Positions 1-10,013 of a DNA stretch of 64,000 nucleotides are shown piece by piece. Position numbers and translations under genes: made by a program. The notes under the pieces are model-generated. The model was not told where the DNA came from. It saw only the letters and a program-made list of their open reading frames with translations, and did not search any database. This DNA is from Trichuris trichiura (taxonomy: Eukaryota; Nematoda; Enoplea; Trichinellida; Trichuridae). The stretch spans positions 806,001 through 870,000 of the forward strand of contig JBAJFE010000001.1 in assembly GCA_037903355.1 (NCBI GenBank), in the 5' to 3' direction. Each line of letters starts with the position of its first letter. Positions within the stretch are counted from its first letter, which is position 1.

Positions 1-143
1 TGTCATGTTTTCAATGCAACAGCGACTCTCTTCATTATCCACGGCTTCTCCCTGTTCTTTGTAATTGTATCTGTAGCAATGTTGTTCTAATCTTTTTTAA
101 GCGGGATTTCTGCCCGTTTTTTATTAACTTTTATTGTCTAAAC
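1..143. other. No gene seen
   Basis: AT-rich sequence up to the first hAT terminus. I see no coding or RNA feature in it. Confidence 0.5.
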
Positions 144-811
144 CAGTGTTTCCTAACCATTTTGGGGCCAGGGCCCCCTTTCGCGACCTTCAACTTGCCG
201 GGGCCCCCCGACATTCCCGCCAACGTATTCTCCTGCTTCTGTTATCCACAGGTGCGCCTACTGTGGTTACGTTGTTGTGAATTTGTACAAGTAGTTCAGC
301 ATCTGAAACAGCCTGCAGAATGTAGAATTGGCTTCGCAGCCTACCGCGTATGCCAAAGAAAAAACAGTTAAGCCGGGCCGTCATTAAAAACCTTATTAAC
401 ACGCGGTTCTTGTCAGCCGCAAGTAGGAGAACATAGTTTGCGCTGTGAAAGTTGAGTGTGCGATCGATGGCTGGAAAACCTGGCGATGCGAAGTCAACGC
501 TGAATTTCTTTTCTACACTAGAGCGAAATGGCTAGTAAGGAAGCCGGCTACCATATACGGCGAAAGCTCCTTAAAGATATTGGAAGCCGTTAACGCCTTT
601 AATTCTTTAGTTGGCACTGAAGGCGTTCTTTTCGTATTGCTGGACTTAAGCCGGCTAATTGCAGATCAGGAAGCCTTTAGAGTACAAGCGCCGCACTGGG
701 TTTCCTCTTCCTCAATTTTTGGGGCTGTCAGCAATGGTAGTGCAATACGTAAGTCAGGCTGCGATGCTGTTCTTAGGGCTGCGCAACACTGAATCTAAAT
801 TCAGTATTTCT

Positions 812-1003
812 TCGGATTGCGTCTACGGGACAAATGTGATTCTTTGCGCAGGATTTTGGTCTGTAGTGAGCCGGGGCAGCGTTGGACGTGTTGGGCAACC
901 GCCGACGTCGTCGCCGCACGTTCCATGGCTATGTTAAGGAGAACTGATGGTGATCTACCACGACGTGCTGTGATAGTGGAGCCAGTGTCTTCGAGTTCCT
1001 GAC
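812..1003. repeat. Penelope-derived fragment inside the hAT
   Basis: The segment is close to identical, with scattered substitutions, to 29002-29180 and to the reverse complement at 31.1-31.3 kb, which are the GIY-YIG end of Penelope-like elements. It sits exactly between the two hAT halves. Confidence 0.7.
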
Positions 1004-2230
1004 ATGAACGCAGAGATAACAGATTTTGTTTTAATCAAGTTCAGATCGTCCGCCTGGAGCTGCTTATTCACTTCATTAAATTTAAAATACAAGTCTGCTA
1101 AGCACGTGATGTCCGCTTTCCGATAACGCAAGTTCTTGCTCAGCGAAGCGTCCTCCTCTCCGAAAAATTGAAGAAAGGATTCGCACCGGACGAAAAACCT
1201 CGACAGGCAGGCACCTTTTGATAACCATCTCACTTCTGTGTGCAGAAGTAAACGGTTGAAGTCCTCGTTATTTTCGTCACATAGTCGTCGAAAAAGTCTG
1301 TCACCGAACGGATTTCTTTTGATTTTGTTTACCGCGTTGATGGCATACCGAAGAGATTCATTAAAACGTGGGCTCAAACGACAGGCGACGAGATGCTGCC
1401 TATGCAACACACAATGGATACACAGCACGTTGGGAACCATGATTTTTAGTTACGATATGTATCCCCGCTGACAGCTGAACAGAGCTGTTGCACCATCTGT
1501 TGCCACGGCTATTATCTTCTGAAGGGGAATTGCTTTTTCCATAAAGAAGTCCTCCACTACTTGAATGATGGACTCACCTCTTGCATCTGTACTCAATTCT
1601 TTCGAAAACAATAATTCTTCTACAAACCGTTCTTCTTTTACAAACTGGACGTAGGCCAGTAAGAGCGATCCATTTCCAGGCAATGTGGATTCATCCAACT
1701 GCAACGAGAATTCCCTCTCTCTGAGCATGCAGCAGAGCGTCTCTTCGGTGTCCTTAGCCATTGCGTCGATTCGTCTCTGCACAGTATCATTGCTCAATGG
1801 TTTTTCCTGGTAACTTCATGTGCGTTTTGGTGAAGCACGGTTTCCAGAACTTCGGCTATAGCGGACACTATCAATTTCTCGCCAATCGTATGAGGCTTAC
1901 CCGCTTTCTCATTTAACCATGAAATTCTATATGACGCTGAAGTTCGTCGCCAACTGGTTTTGAAAAAAAGGGTATCATACTGCTCGGTGTTCTCTTCTTC
2001 ATTACCTTCTCCATCAGGGCCAGGTAGTATGACACGTCCTTATTACTCATGTTTGGGTGCCGCCTTATTAAATGGCGTTGAAGCCTGGACGGCCTCATAG
2101 ACTCGTTTAAAAAAAACTCTTTCGCACAACAAAGATGTTGGTAGATGTTCTGTACCCGGCATAACAGTGAAACCAAAGCGCAGATATTCGCTACTATATT
2201 GCCTACATTTCTTGCTCGCCTTAGTCATGA
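990..2230 (-). pseudogene. hAT transposase (ZBED5/SCAND3-like), broken and C-truncated
   Basis: Reading leftward, an N-terminal BED-type zinc finger (RLQRHLIRRHP motif near 2075) is followed by the catalytic-core segments with LDESTLPGNG near 1690 and VLHRQHLVACRLSP near 1390. The reading shifts frame near 1460 and again upstream. Coding similarity stops after VISAFMS near 1005, so the C-terminal hAT dimerisation region present in the copy at 12.1-12.55 kb is missing. The family cuts and pastes DNA, but this copy cannot make a complete enzyme. Confidence 0.75.
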
Positions 2231-3023
2231 CTGAGCATCTGCAAAGTCACTTCTCAAAATCAACTAGGCAAGTATGTCACAGACATACAGCGATGACGTT
2301 CGAAGCACAATATGGCTTACTGAATTTGCGCTGGCAAAACTGGAGCGACCGTAGGAGAAACGCAACCATCCAGAGAAAGTGTTTCCAGAAAATGTGTAAG
2401 CAGCACACGCGGTTCCCTGTCGCTAACACGTATGCTCGCGTTGTAGCTGCGTGGACAATAGACGCAAAGAAAGAAAGGGAAGAAAAAGAGTCGACTTTTC
2501 GCAGAGCTGAGGCGAGAGATGGTAATCGTTGACAAAATTGTAAAGCAGAGTCATTGCTATGCCAACATGCGCTAGTTTGCTGGTTGAATCGTAAATCAGG
2601 TGCAAATATATCGCAAAAACTAGGGCGCATTTTGATAACGCGGGCAACTATTCTCTGACGTGTATTACGTGCTCTGCGCTCAATGCTTCCCAGCAAAAAG
2701 CTTCCCTTACTCAACCCAACGCCGGGAAGGTCAAGGTGACAAACAAGCGATCCCTTCTGCCGTGTGTTCTGAATAGTCATTTTCACGAGCGGTGGTTGGT
2801 TCATGTGGTGGATTGTAGGATAGCCGCCATCACGCATAGCATGAAACGTTATCTTAACCAGTACGCACAATACCTGACCCTCAAACTTCACCTTCCGATG
2901 CACCTCAACACGACAGCTCAGGTGGGGCATGTGCCCACCCCCCAGCGTGCTCCCTGGATTTTAAAAGGGCCCCCCTGGTGGGGCACCTGACACACCATGA
3001 GAGACACTGATCTAGAAGAATAA

Positions 3024-3385
3024 GCATCTACCAACGGAGAAAATCCTATAGTTTCGCAGTTCTTCAAACGTTACGTCGATGACATTTTTGCTATTGTGGA
3101 GGCGGCTAAAGAACAGTCTCTTCTACCAATGCATTTCCTTCATTATCGAAAAGGAAAGTCCAAACTAGCTACCCTGTCTTGACACATTTGTCATCCGAAA
3201 AGCCGATGTTTTAAAAACCACGGTCCACCATAAACCAACTCACTATAATCGGTACCTTCATTTCCTTCTCACCACCCCTGACCAATGTTCATAGGCATAA
3301 TCCACGGTCTGATAGACCGTGCGTTGAACATTTGTGACGCAGAAGCTTTTGAAAAAAAGCTAAGGAATTGTCATGTATTAAGCAG
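3024..3385 (+). pseudogene. Penelope-like reverse transcriptase fragment
   Basis: The frame beginning near 3050 reads FFKRYVDDIFAI, with the catalytic YVDD at 3072-3083. It is followed by a segment ending in HHKPTHYNRYLHF (about 3220-3262) and, after a frame change, IHGLIDRALNICDAEAFEKK (about 3300-3360). These are C-terminal RT blocks typical of Penelope-like retroelements. Both ends are truncated and frames are broken. The telomerase-like RT family copies RNA at a nicked target; this fragment is inert. Confidence 0.75.
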
Positions 3386-3735
3386 ATCGCTCGCTATTAT
3401 TGTTATTCCCGATTAGGCCCGTTCCCGTGACCCATAACAACAAGCGTCGCCTAGTCGAAGGATAATTATGTACAAGGTCAAGGGGCCATATAAAAGGACG
3501 ACGCGGAGGGAGAAGGATCATTCTTGCTCTGACCGAACGTTGGACGCAGTGTCGTTATAGAAGTAAATCACATCTCTCAGCGGACATAACAGGAATATTA
3601 AAAGAGCCGCTTATCACAATGGCTATCCCAGAGCTTTCGTTGCTTCAGCAATACGATTTAGGACAGATATGCCGAAGACTACCCGCCCAAAAGAACGCGG
3701 ACCACTAGTGACCCTCCCTTGCTGCACGTGTCTTA

Positions 3736-4300
3736 CTGGGCAGATGGAGGGTAAGTGTGCCTGTACCACCCGCTGATGTGAACAACCCGAGGTTTGGCCT
3801 TGCATGGCCATAAACCGAGACTACCCGTAGGGCAGTGTGACTGTGGCCCCTCCTGTTATACAGCCTGCCCAGGGTTGCAGAAGGTCACCCTGCTTGAGCT
3901 CGCGGTCCCTATGCGTCGTTGTTTCCCTGGACTATTGTCCTTCCTGGGGTCATGGTCTCTCTCAGGGTTATTCGCCTAAGTAGGGAGCAATGATGGTCTA
4001 TATAAACGGCTGTCGCGAGAGTAGTGTTGGGTCGCCGAATTGGTCGTATTGCTGTCGTACCACCATTGCTGTTCTGTACCGTATACACCAAGTTAACCAG
4101 AATACCTTTTCAATAAAAGACTTATATCTGTCGTATATCGTCGCAAGAAGCTCTGCTCCTACAGTAAGTGTAACAGAAATCAAGGAAGAAGGAATTTTTG
4201 AAAAAAGAGAAAAAACAATTGAGGAATGGGGGATTTTCATGGTCCCAAGAAATTGTTGAACATAATTATTGTCCAAGTGCAGTAGATTCGTGTAAGAGGC
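3736..4300 (+). repeat. Repeat copy R1 (interrupted by the solo LTR)
   Basis: Outside the LTR, 3736-3755 plus 4164-4300 match the reverse complement of 5892-5925 plus 4836-4951. R1 carries the LTR but not the hAT; R2 carries the hAT but not the LTR. I do not recognise the family. Confidence 0.7.
3756..4163 (+). mobile_element. Solo LTR, 408 bp
   Basis: The unit begins TGTGCC and ends CCTACA and is flanked by an exact 5-bp duplication GTAAG (3751-3755 and 4164-4168). A TATA box lies near 4000 and AATAAA at 4112-4117, the expected U3-R-U5 layout. The inverted paralogous repeat at 4836-5925 lacks this insertion and reads straight through the single target, which confirms the boundaries. Confidence 0.82.
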
Positions 4301-4835
4301 AGCGGTTTGTGGCCCTGAAAATGTTAGTCCAGAAACGACTTACTGGGATGCCATTGTCCCTCTTAATGTTTGAATTGCATTTTACGTAAAGTCCTTATTT
4401 CATCTTCCTAATCATAAATTGGCTCTTTTTGCAGATCATCTTCGCCCACAGTTGACCTGTACATTGAGCCACGTGCTGTGCTACTGCTGAATAGCCTGCT
4501 CCGTCGCGTCGCGCGGATCAGGTGTCTATGCGCGCCCACATGATGTATTGGGAGGCTCGCCGTTCAACCGGTTAACTGCATTCCCGTACCACGTTGAGAA
4601 ATGCATGTGCTCCTGGTACCTGTGTGCCAGCCGTTTGCCCGTTTCCTCAATATATGAGGCCAAACTTTGCCAACAGATGGTTCATCCATCCGTTGGTAGA
4701 GCGATTGTTTCGTTTAATTACAGATACCAACACTGAAAAACGGGAAAAGCCGTAGATCTTCAAAAACATGAAACACAATCCCTGAAGACGGGTCCCGGTC
4801 GACCCGAAACACAATCCCATTACAAAGCACTCCGC
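4301..4835. other. No feature recognised
   Basis: Spacer between the two inverted repeat copies. It has short open frames only and none resembles a known protein. Confidence 0.4.
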
Positions 4836-5925
4836 GTTCAATCCAATGCACTTGGACAATAATTTTGTTCAACAGTTTCACGAGACCATGAAAATCCCCC
4901 GTTCCTCCAATTGTTTTTCTTCCTTTTCCAAAAATCCTCCTTTCCCTGGTTCAGTGTTTCCCAACCTTTTTGGAGCCAGGGCCCCCTTTTCGCGACCTTC
5001 AACTTGCCGAGGCCTCCCGTCATTCTCCCCAACGTAATTCTCCTGCTTCTGTTATCCTCAAATGTGCCTAATGTGGTTACGTTGTTGTGAATTTGTACAA
5101 GTAGTTCAACACCTGAAACAGGCTGCAGAATGTGGAATTGACTTCGCTGCCTACCGTGTATGCCAAAGAAAAAACAGTTAAGCCGGGCCGTCATTAAAAA
5201 CCTTATTAACCTGCGGATCTTGTCAGCCGCAAGTAGGACCCCATCGTTTGCGCTGTGAAAGTTGAGTGTGCGATCAATGGCTGGAAAACTTGGCGATGCG
5301 AAGTCAACGCTGAATTTCTTTTCTACACTAGAGCGAAATGGTTAGTAAGGAAGCCGGCTGCCACATACTGCGAAAGCTCTTTAACGATATTCGAAACCGT
5401 TAACGCCTTTAATTCTTTAGTTGGCACTGAAGGCGTTCTTTTCGTATTGCTGGACTTAAGCCGGCTAATTGCAGATCAGGGAGCCTTCAGAATACAAGCG
5501 CCGCACTGGATTTCCTCTTCCTCAATTTTTTGGGCTGTTAGCAATGGTAGCGCAATATGTAAGTCAGGCTGCGATGCTGTTCTCAGGGCTGCGCAACACT
5601 GAATCTAAATTCAATATTTCCTCGGTGCAAGACGACAGTCGCTTGATCGTACCTCAGTCTGACGACTGGGTATGGTGCAGTGCTACCAATTTATCCACTT
5701 CCGGCTCGGTAGTCGTCAGGAGTAATTTCAGGTCGCCTCGCCTCACTATCCTGAACGGCAGATTGCTCTTGTCCTGCGGCACCGACTACCAGGGATCTCC
5801 TGAGGCCCCCTAAGCTCCCAGGGACCCCCTAAACCCCCAATTCTTCCCATGACCCCCAAGGGGCCCCTGGGACCCCATTTGGGAATCACTGCCCTGGTTT
5901 CTGTTACACTTCCCTTCCCTCCGCC
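4836..5925 (-). repeat. Repeat copy R2 (interrupted by a hAT)
   Basis: Inverted copy of R1. The homology runs 4836-4951, is broken by the hAT at 4952-5891, and resumes at 5892. Confidence 0.7.
4952..5891 (-). mobile_element. Non-autonomous hAT, 940 bp, exact target duplication
   Basis: The termini are CAGTGTTTCC and AATCACTG, flanked by a perfect 8-bp duplication CCCTGGTT (4944-4951 and 5892-5899). The interior reads on the minus strand as a transposase C-terminal remnant (SQPDLHIALPLL near 5570), so it is a deletion derivative of a larger hAT. The intact R1 repeat shows the empty site. Confidence 0.88.
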
Positions 5926-5988
5926 CTTTCTCTCACGTTGAATATTGTTCCCCGTTTAAAACTTCCCAGGAATTTCCGTCCTTTAAAG

Positions 5989-6197
5989 CAGTGTTTCTCA
6001 ACGTGGGCCCTGGGGCCCCCCTGGGGGGCCCTGGAAGATTTTAGGGGAGCCCTGGAAGCCAGGGGAGCCCTGGAGGAGACCCTGGAGAATAATGCGGCAG
6101 GGCATTGTCCCAATAAACGGTGGGGCCTTACAAGGATTGGGGGGGGCCCTGACAAGGCCTAGGGGAACCCTGGGGCAAAAAAGGTTGAGAAACTATG
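5989..6197. mobile_element. hAT-type MITE, 209 bp
   Basis: The terminal inverted repeats CAGTGTTTCTCAAC and GTTGAGAAACTATG are flanked by a perfect 8-bp duplication CTTTAAAG (5981-5988 and 6198-6205). The interior is a G-rich run of imperfect repeats of gggagccctgga type, with no coding capacity. Confidence 0.9.
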
Positions 6198-6524
6198 CTT
6201 TAAAGTAATTAGTCTGACTGGTGATGTGCCAGAATACGTTCTTCCATTTTTTATGCGCTGAAAACGGGAACCCGTGATTCCTGAAAGCTTTGCCAGTTAA
6301 GCGTTTAACGGGTAGTACTTCTGTATCAACATTATGATCTTCTATACACCCGTTAAAAGGAGTTTCACTTTCAATATTTTTCCAGGTAGTTTTACTTTGC
6401 TAGGCAAGAAAAAAATGAATTTATTCTTTCAAAAAACCTTTTTACGTGCATGAAATCCAAATCAACAAGATAAACTGGAATAAATATAATTGTACCGGGA
6501 CTAAATGATGTGCAGTGGCTGTAG

Positions 6525-6967
6525 TGTTAGAAAATAACAACGCCAATAACGTAATCGGCAGAATGCACAGCTGTCAATCGTGATTGGACTCCGTGCTTAG
6601 TGCAGGCTCGACTCCTTGGTTTGCCTTTCAAAGACCCAAATAGGTGTAGAAGAACACTTGCGCAGAGAACGAAGGATTCGATTCGTTCAATTGTTTACTG
6701 ATGTAAGCGAGTATACGATAAAGGAAAGAGTCATCTTGAGAAAAACAATGCCGCCTTATATAAGGCATGACGTCCCTATCAGCGGGGTCCTTGACTTCAC
6801 TTTGGCGCGACCGCGATTAGGTCATACTTGTGTGCCTCTTCAGGGTGGTTTTCACGCTGAGCATCCTCGCTGTGTGCTCTGCGGGATTTCATCCGCCTGC
6901 TGGCACTGCCACTATAGATTGTTCCAAGGATCTAAGAAACGCAAAATAAATTCTTTTTCTTCTGTCT
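6525..6967 (+). mobile_element. Candidate solo LTR
   Basis: It starts TGTTAGAAAA, has a TATA box near 6757 and AATAAA at 6945-6950, and is flanked by TGTAG on both sides (6520-6524 and 6968-6972). The 3' end does not finish in CA, so the boundary is less certain than for the LTR at 3756. Confidence 0.45.
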
Positions 6968-7327
6968 TGTAGATAGGACGCGTACGAATTTCAACACTAC
7001 TTCAATCACTAGAGCACACACTAGAATAGGGTAGTTAGCAACCACCACAATTAACTAATATTCTCACGTATGAGCAACGATAGTTATCATTCGTCTGGTA
7101 CATAACATATACCGTTTCGCAAGCAGCTGACTTCGACTCAAACGTACTTGGTACATATCTGCTTAGGAGAATGACTAAGCAGTTAGACATAGATGGCTCG
7201 CACGAAAAACAAATTTTCGGTAGGCAGCAAATTCCGCAACCAAAACACTTTGCTTAAGGCTTCTTTGCACAGACGAAAATTGAAGCCAAGAAATAATAGC
7301 TGATTGCTTAGGTGGCAGGAAAACTAT

Positions 7328-9425
7328 ATGCTGAAGATTGGAAGCGTTAGCATGACCCTCTTTTCAGATTTGCATATCTCAATGCGTAGAGCGCGTAACG
7401 TGTTACCAGGCAATGATTTTGAAAGGGAAATGAAAGGCGCAATACTTTTGCAGCTTTTTGTGGTCAACGATCTGACGTCCTTTGCATTCTCAATTTCGTT
7501 TTCAAAGCAAAATGAGCAACTGTGTTCCCTGAAGAGCAGTGCAAATGCTGTCGTCACTTACAGATGTCCTGAGAATAACGCAACCGTCAGCGCTAATCGC
7601 GTTTGCGATGGTCATCCAAATTGTCTTACAAGTTTCGCTGATGAACAACATTGCGCTTTCAGACAAAACTACACTTCAAAAGGACCTACATCTGTGCTCG
7701 TCTATTTGCCTCATTTTAAGTGCCATTCGTTCATCTGCGCAACAGACAATCTTTTCGTTTCTTACGCTCTTTGCCGTCAGATGGGCGCTGCCATGTTTGG
7801 TAACATTTCATCGGTTCTGAACACTGCTAGAGTAGCTGCTTTAGCGCCACATTCTTTGTCATGCGATGGAGTAGAACTAACTATTCACGAATGCCTCCGT
7901 GTGCCGAACTCATCAGTGCTTGCGCAATGTTCAAGACTGCTTGCACTCAGTTGTGCTTGGGAATGCATATTTACTGTTCAAGAGGAAAATGGCACTATTA
8001 GTTCTATAGGCTTTCCCAGTTTCCAGCTGCCGAACGCTGACTGTACGTGGCGACTGCAAGTGCCTTCGAACAAAGTGATAGAACTCCAATTTCTCAAAAT
8101 AAATCTGCAAAATAACGTCGATGAAGAGCTGACATATCCGTGCGTGATGAACTATGTCGAACTAATGGTGCAGAATAGCCGCGCTATAGCTGGAGACGAA
8201 ACAGTTTTTGTAAATGAGCGAATATGCAACTCATCTTCGGTACAACGTTTGTTCAAGTCCAACTCGAGCAGGGTTTGGATCCGTCATGTGACGGGCCTGC
8301 AACGTAGGTCTTCCAACAACATCAAAGGTTTTTCTCTTCATTTCAAATCAGTGCCAGCTGACCAGCAGTTGGAGCTACGCAGTACATACGGTACTTCCTG
8401 CGTAAGCAACGTATCCGTTACCACAATTGTTTTACTTTCCATCTTTCCTGGATTGTTTGGAATGTTCGGATTGCTTATTGTGTCACTCTTTGCGATCAGA
8501 ATAATCTATCAAAGGCGGCAAAGAATGAGATATGCTAGACATGGAGATGAGCATGAAAATATCGCAAGCACCGGTCCCGTGCTCACGTTGGACATTGATG
8601 AAATGGGAAATTTTATTCAGCCGCTATTGTGCAAAACATGTGACATATGCGCAAAAAATGTGACCGATCTATGCGTACACTTAAGAAGATTTGTCCATCT
8701 ATTTGCGGATTACGATTTAGACAGGTGCGGAATGACTAAATATGGCAACTTAATTTTCTCAAGCGTACGAAAAAACGCTTAAATGCCTTAGTGCATAGGT
8801 GAAGTCAATGGTTATTCTTCTAGGCCTTATCCAACGACTCGAAAAGGTATGACTGTCGAGTCTTTTAATTTAACGACAACGGAAGATGTGAACAACAATA
8901 TTACTAATGTTAGCGAAAAAATTAGCGATGTAAGCAACATGACAATAGACTTGGATGAGCTACTGCTGGCTCAGCGGAATTTACTGAAAGAGCAAGAACG
9001 AAAAATGGCTGCCAGCACTCGACCGGTATGCGCTGAAAGTTCTGTAACAAATGACCGCCCTGAACTGCTATCGCCTGACAGTGAAGCGTCAGTTAATCTA
9101 AGCGGGCGACAGACCTACAAAAAATATAGAGGAGAAAACCATGTTAAGCTAAACGACCTTGCTTCATCTCAAACAACTGCTACTCGGCTATCATCAACGT
9201 ATGATCAAAACACGAGTCGAACAGAGAATTGTACGACGTCACAACTGCGCTACTCGTTGGACGCTATTCCATACGCTACATCCCGGAAAAGCTCAGTTCT
9301 CGAACTGAAGCACCAACAGGCTGGTATCTCAGCATCGAAAAAGCAAAACTTAACGGTCGGTAACTCTGAAGAAATGCCGACTATCATTATCTCTGAAAAC
9401 TATGGATTTTCTGGCTCAAAGCCAG
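7328..9425 (+). CDS. LDLa-SRCR-CUB single-pass receptor, main exons
   Basis: Exon 1 runs to 8724 (donor ACAG/GTGCGG) and joins in phase across a 99-bp intron to 8824-9425, which ends at a perfect CCAG/GTAAGT donor. The first ATG is 7328. The later ATG at 7430 would place a hydrophobic signal-like stretch at the N-terminus and may be the true start. Counting from 7328: an LDL-receptor class A module with paired cysteines (about residues 66-109), a scavenger-receptor-like module with LCRQMG and LSCDG (about 117-209), a CUB domain (about 213-340) and a transmembrane helix (about 364-392) followed by basic residues. The long serine/threonine-rich tail is presumably cytoplasmic. The order recalls auxiliary receptor-clustering proteins of the NETO/LEV-10 type, but the SRCR module is not part of those, so no name is given. 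The remaining tail must lie downstream of 9425. Confidence 0.78.
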
Positions 9426-9467
9426 GTAAGTCTTTCTTGTTTATAAACATTCACTTAAATTCATATG

Positions 9468-9580
9468 TAAATGTCTTTATTACGGATGCAATGTCCCGTT
9501 GATTTGCACAATAAACGAAAAAACTTCCTCCGTTTATTGTGCAAATCAATGGGACACTGCATCCGTAATAAAGACATTTA
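9468..9580. repeat. Inverted repeat, about 50-bp arms
   Basis: Arms 9468-9517 and 9531-9580 are nearly perfect reverse complements around a 13-bp spacer. It starts 42 bp inside the intron that follows the 9425 donor, so transcripts would fold into a long hairpin. Confidence 0.85.
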
Positions 9581-9796
9581 AAAATGAAAACATATGGTCC
9601 CGTACTAAAACACCACATCTTCATTCACTTAACTTTGCGAAACGACCTTGTAAGGAGAGAAAATTTCATTAGAGCACGCTTAAACACTGAAAACATTATC
9701 ACCTTTGGCAAGCGCTACGAAATTCCAGCATCCAAATAACTTCAAAGTCTTTAGTTGCGTTTGGCCTGTTTATTTGCAAGGTTTTGGAGCCTATGG
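9581..9796. other. Unique intronic sequence
   Basis: No coding exon or repeat was recognised between the hairpin and the start of the gypsy-related repeat. Confidence 0.4.
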
Positions 9797-9945
9797 AGCG
9801 AGTGTAACGAACAACCATTTACTAGCAAGGCAAAACATTAAGTAAGCTAGAAACAACCGCGTCCAGTACACTAAGATGTCGATGTTAACGATATGCAGGT
9901 AGTGTTCAAGCCAGTGGTACGTACATCACTCTCCCCCCTGGACAG
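9797..9945 (-). repeat. Gypsy end repeat, left copy
   Basis: It matches 19862-20010 in direct orientation (for example, both share aaaacattaagt and gatatgcaggta). It is probably LTR or LTR-flanking sequence. Confidence 0.5.
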
Positions 9946-10013
9946 CGTGCTGTAAGCGATCACGAGAACGAAACTCGCTGTTCTTGTAACTAATTTGAAA
10001 TCCGTGCTTCGTT

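Larger units (their letters stand above)
144..3009 (-). mobile_element. Chimeric hAT element
   Basis: The left end starts CAGTGTTTCC and the right end finishes GAGACACTG, matching hAT/Charlie-type termini. The flanking octamers gtctaaac (136-143) and atctagaa (3010-3017) agree at 5 of 8 positions and fit the common nTCTAGAn hAT target. Bases 144-810 match the left part of the small hAT at 4952-5891. Bases 812-1003 match the endonuclease end of the Penelope copies at 29.0-29.2 and 31.1-31.3 kb. About 1005-3009 is the reverse complement of the hAT at 10014-12749. The unit is therefore a mosaic of two hAT families around a Penelope fragment, or two truncated elements abutting one. Confidence 0.7.

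Noticed and set aside
3480..3600. TATA box (atataaaagg near 3494) followed by an initiator-like region
   Set aside because: Looks like an LTR or Penelope promoter remnant, but no flanking duplication or terminal TG...CA could be paired.
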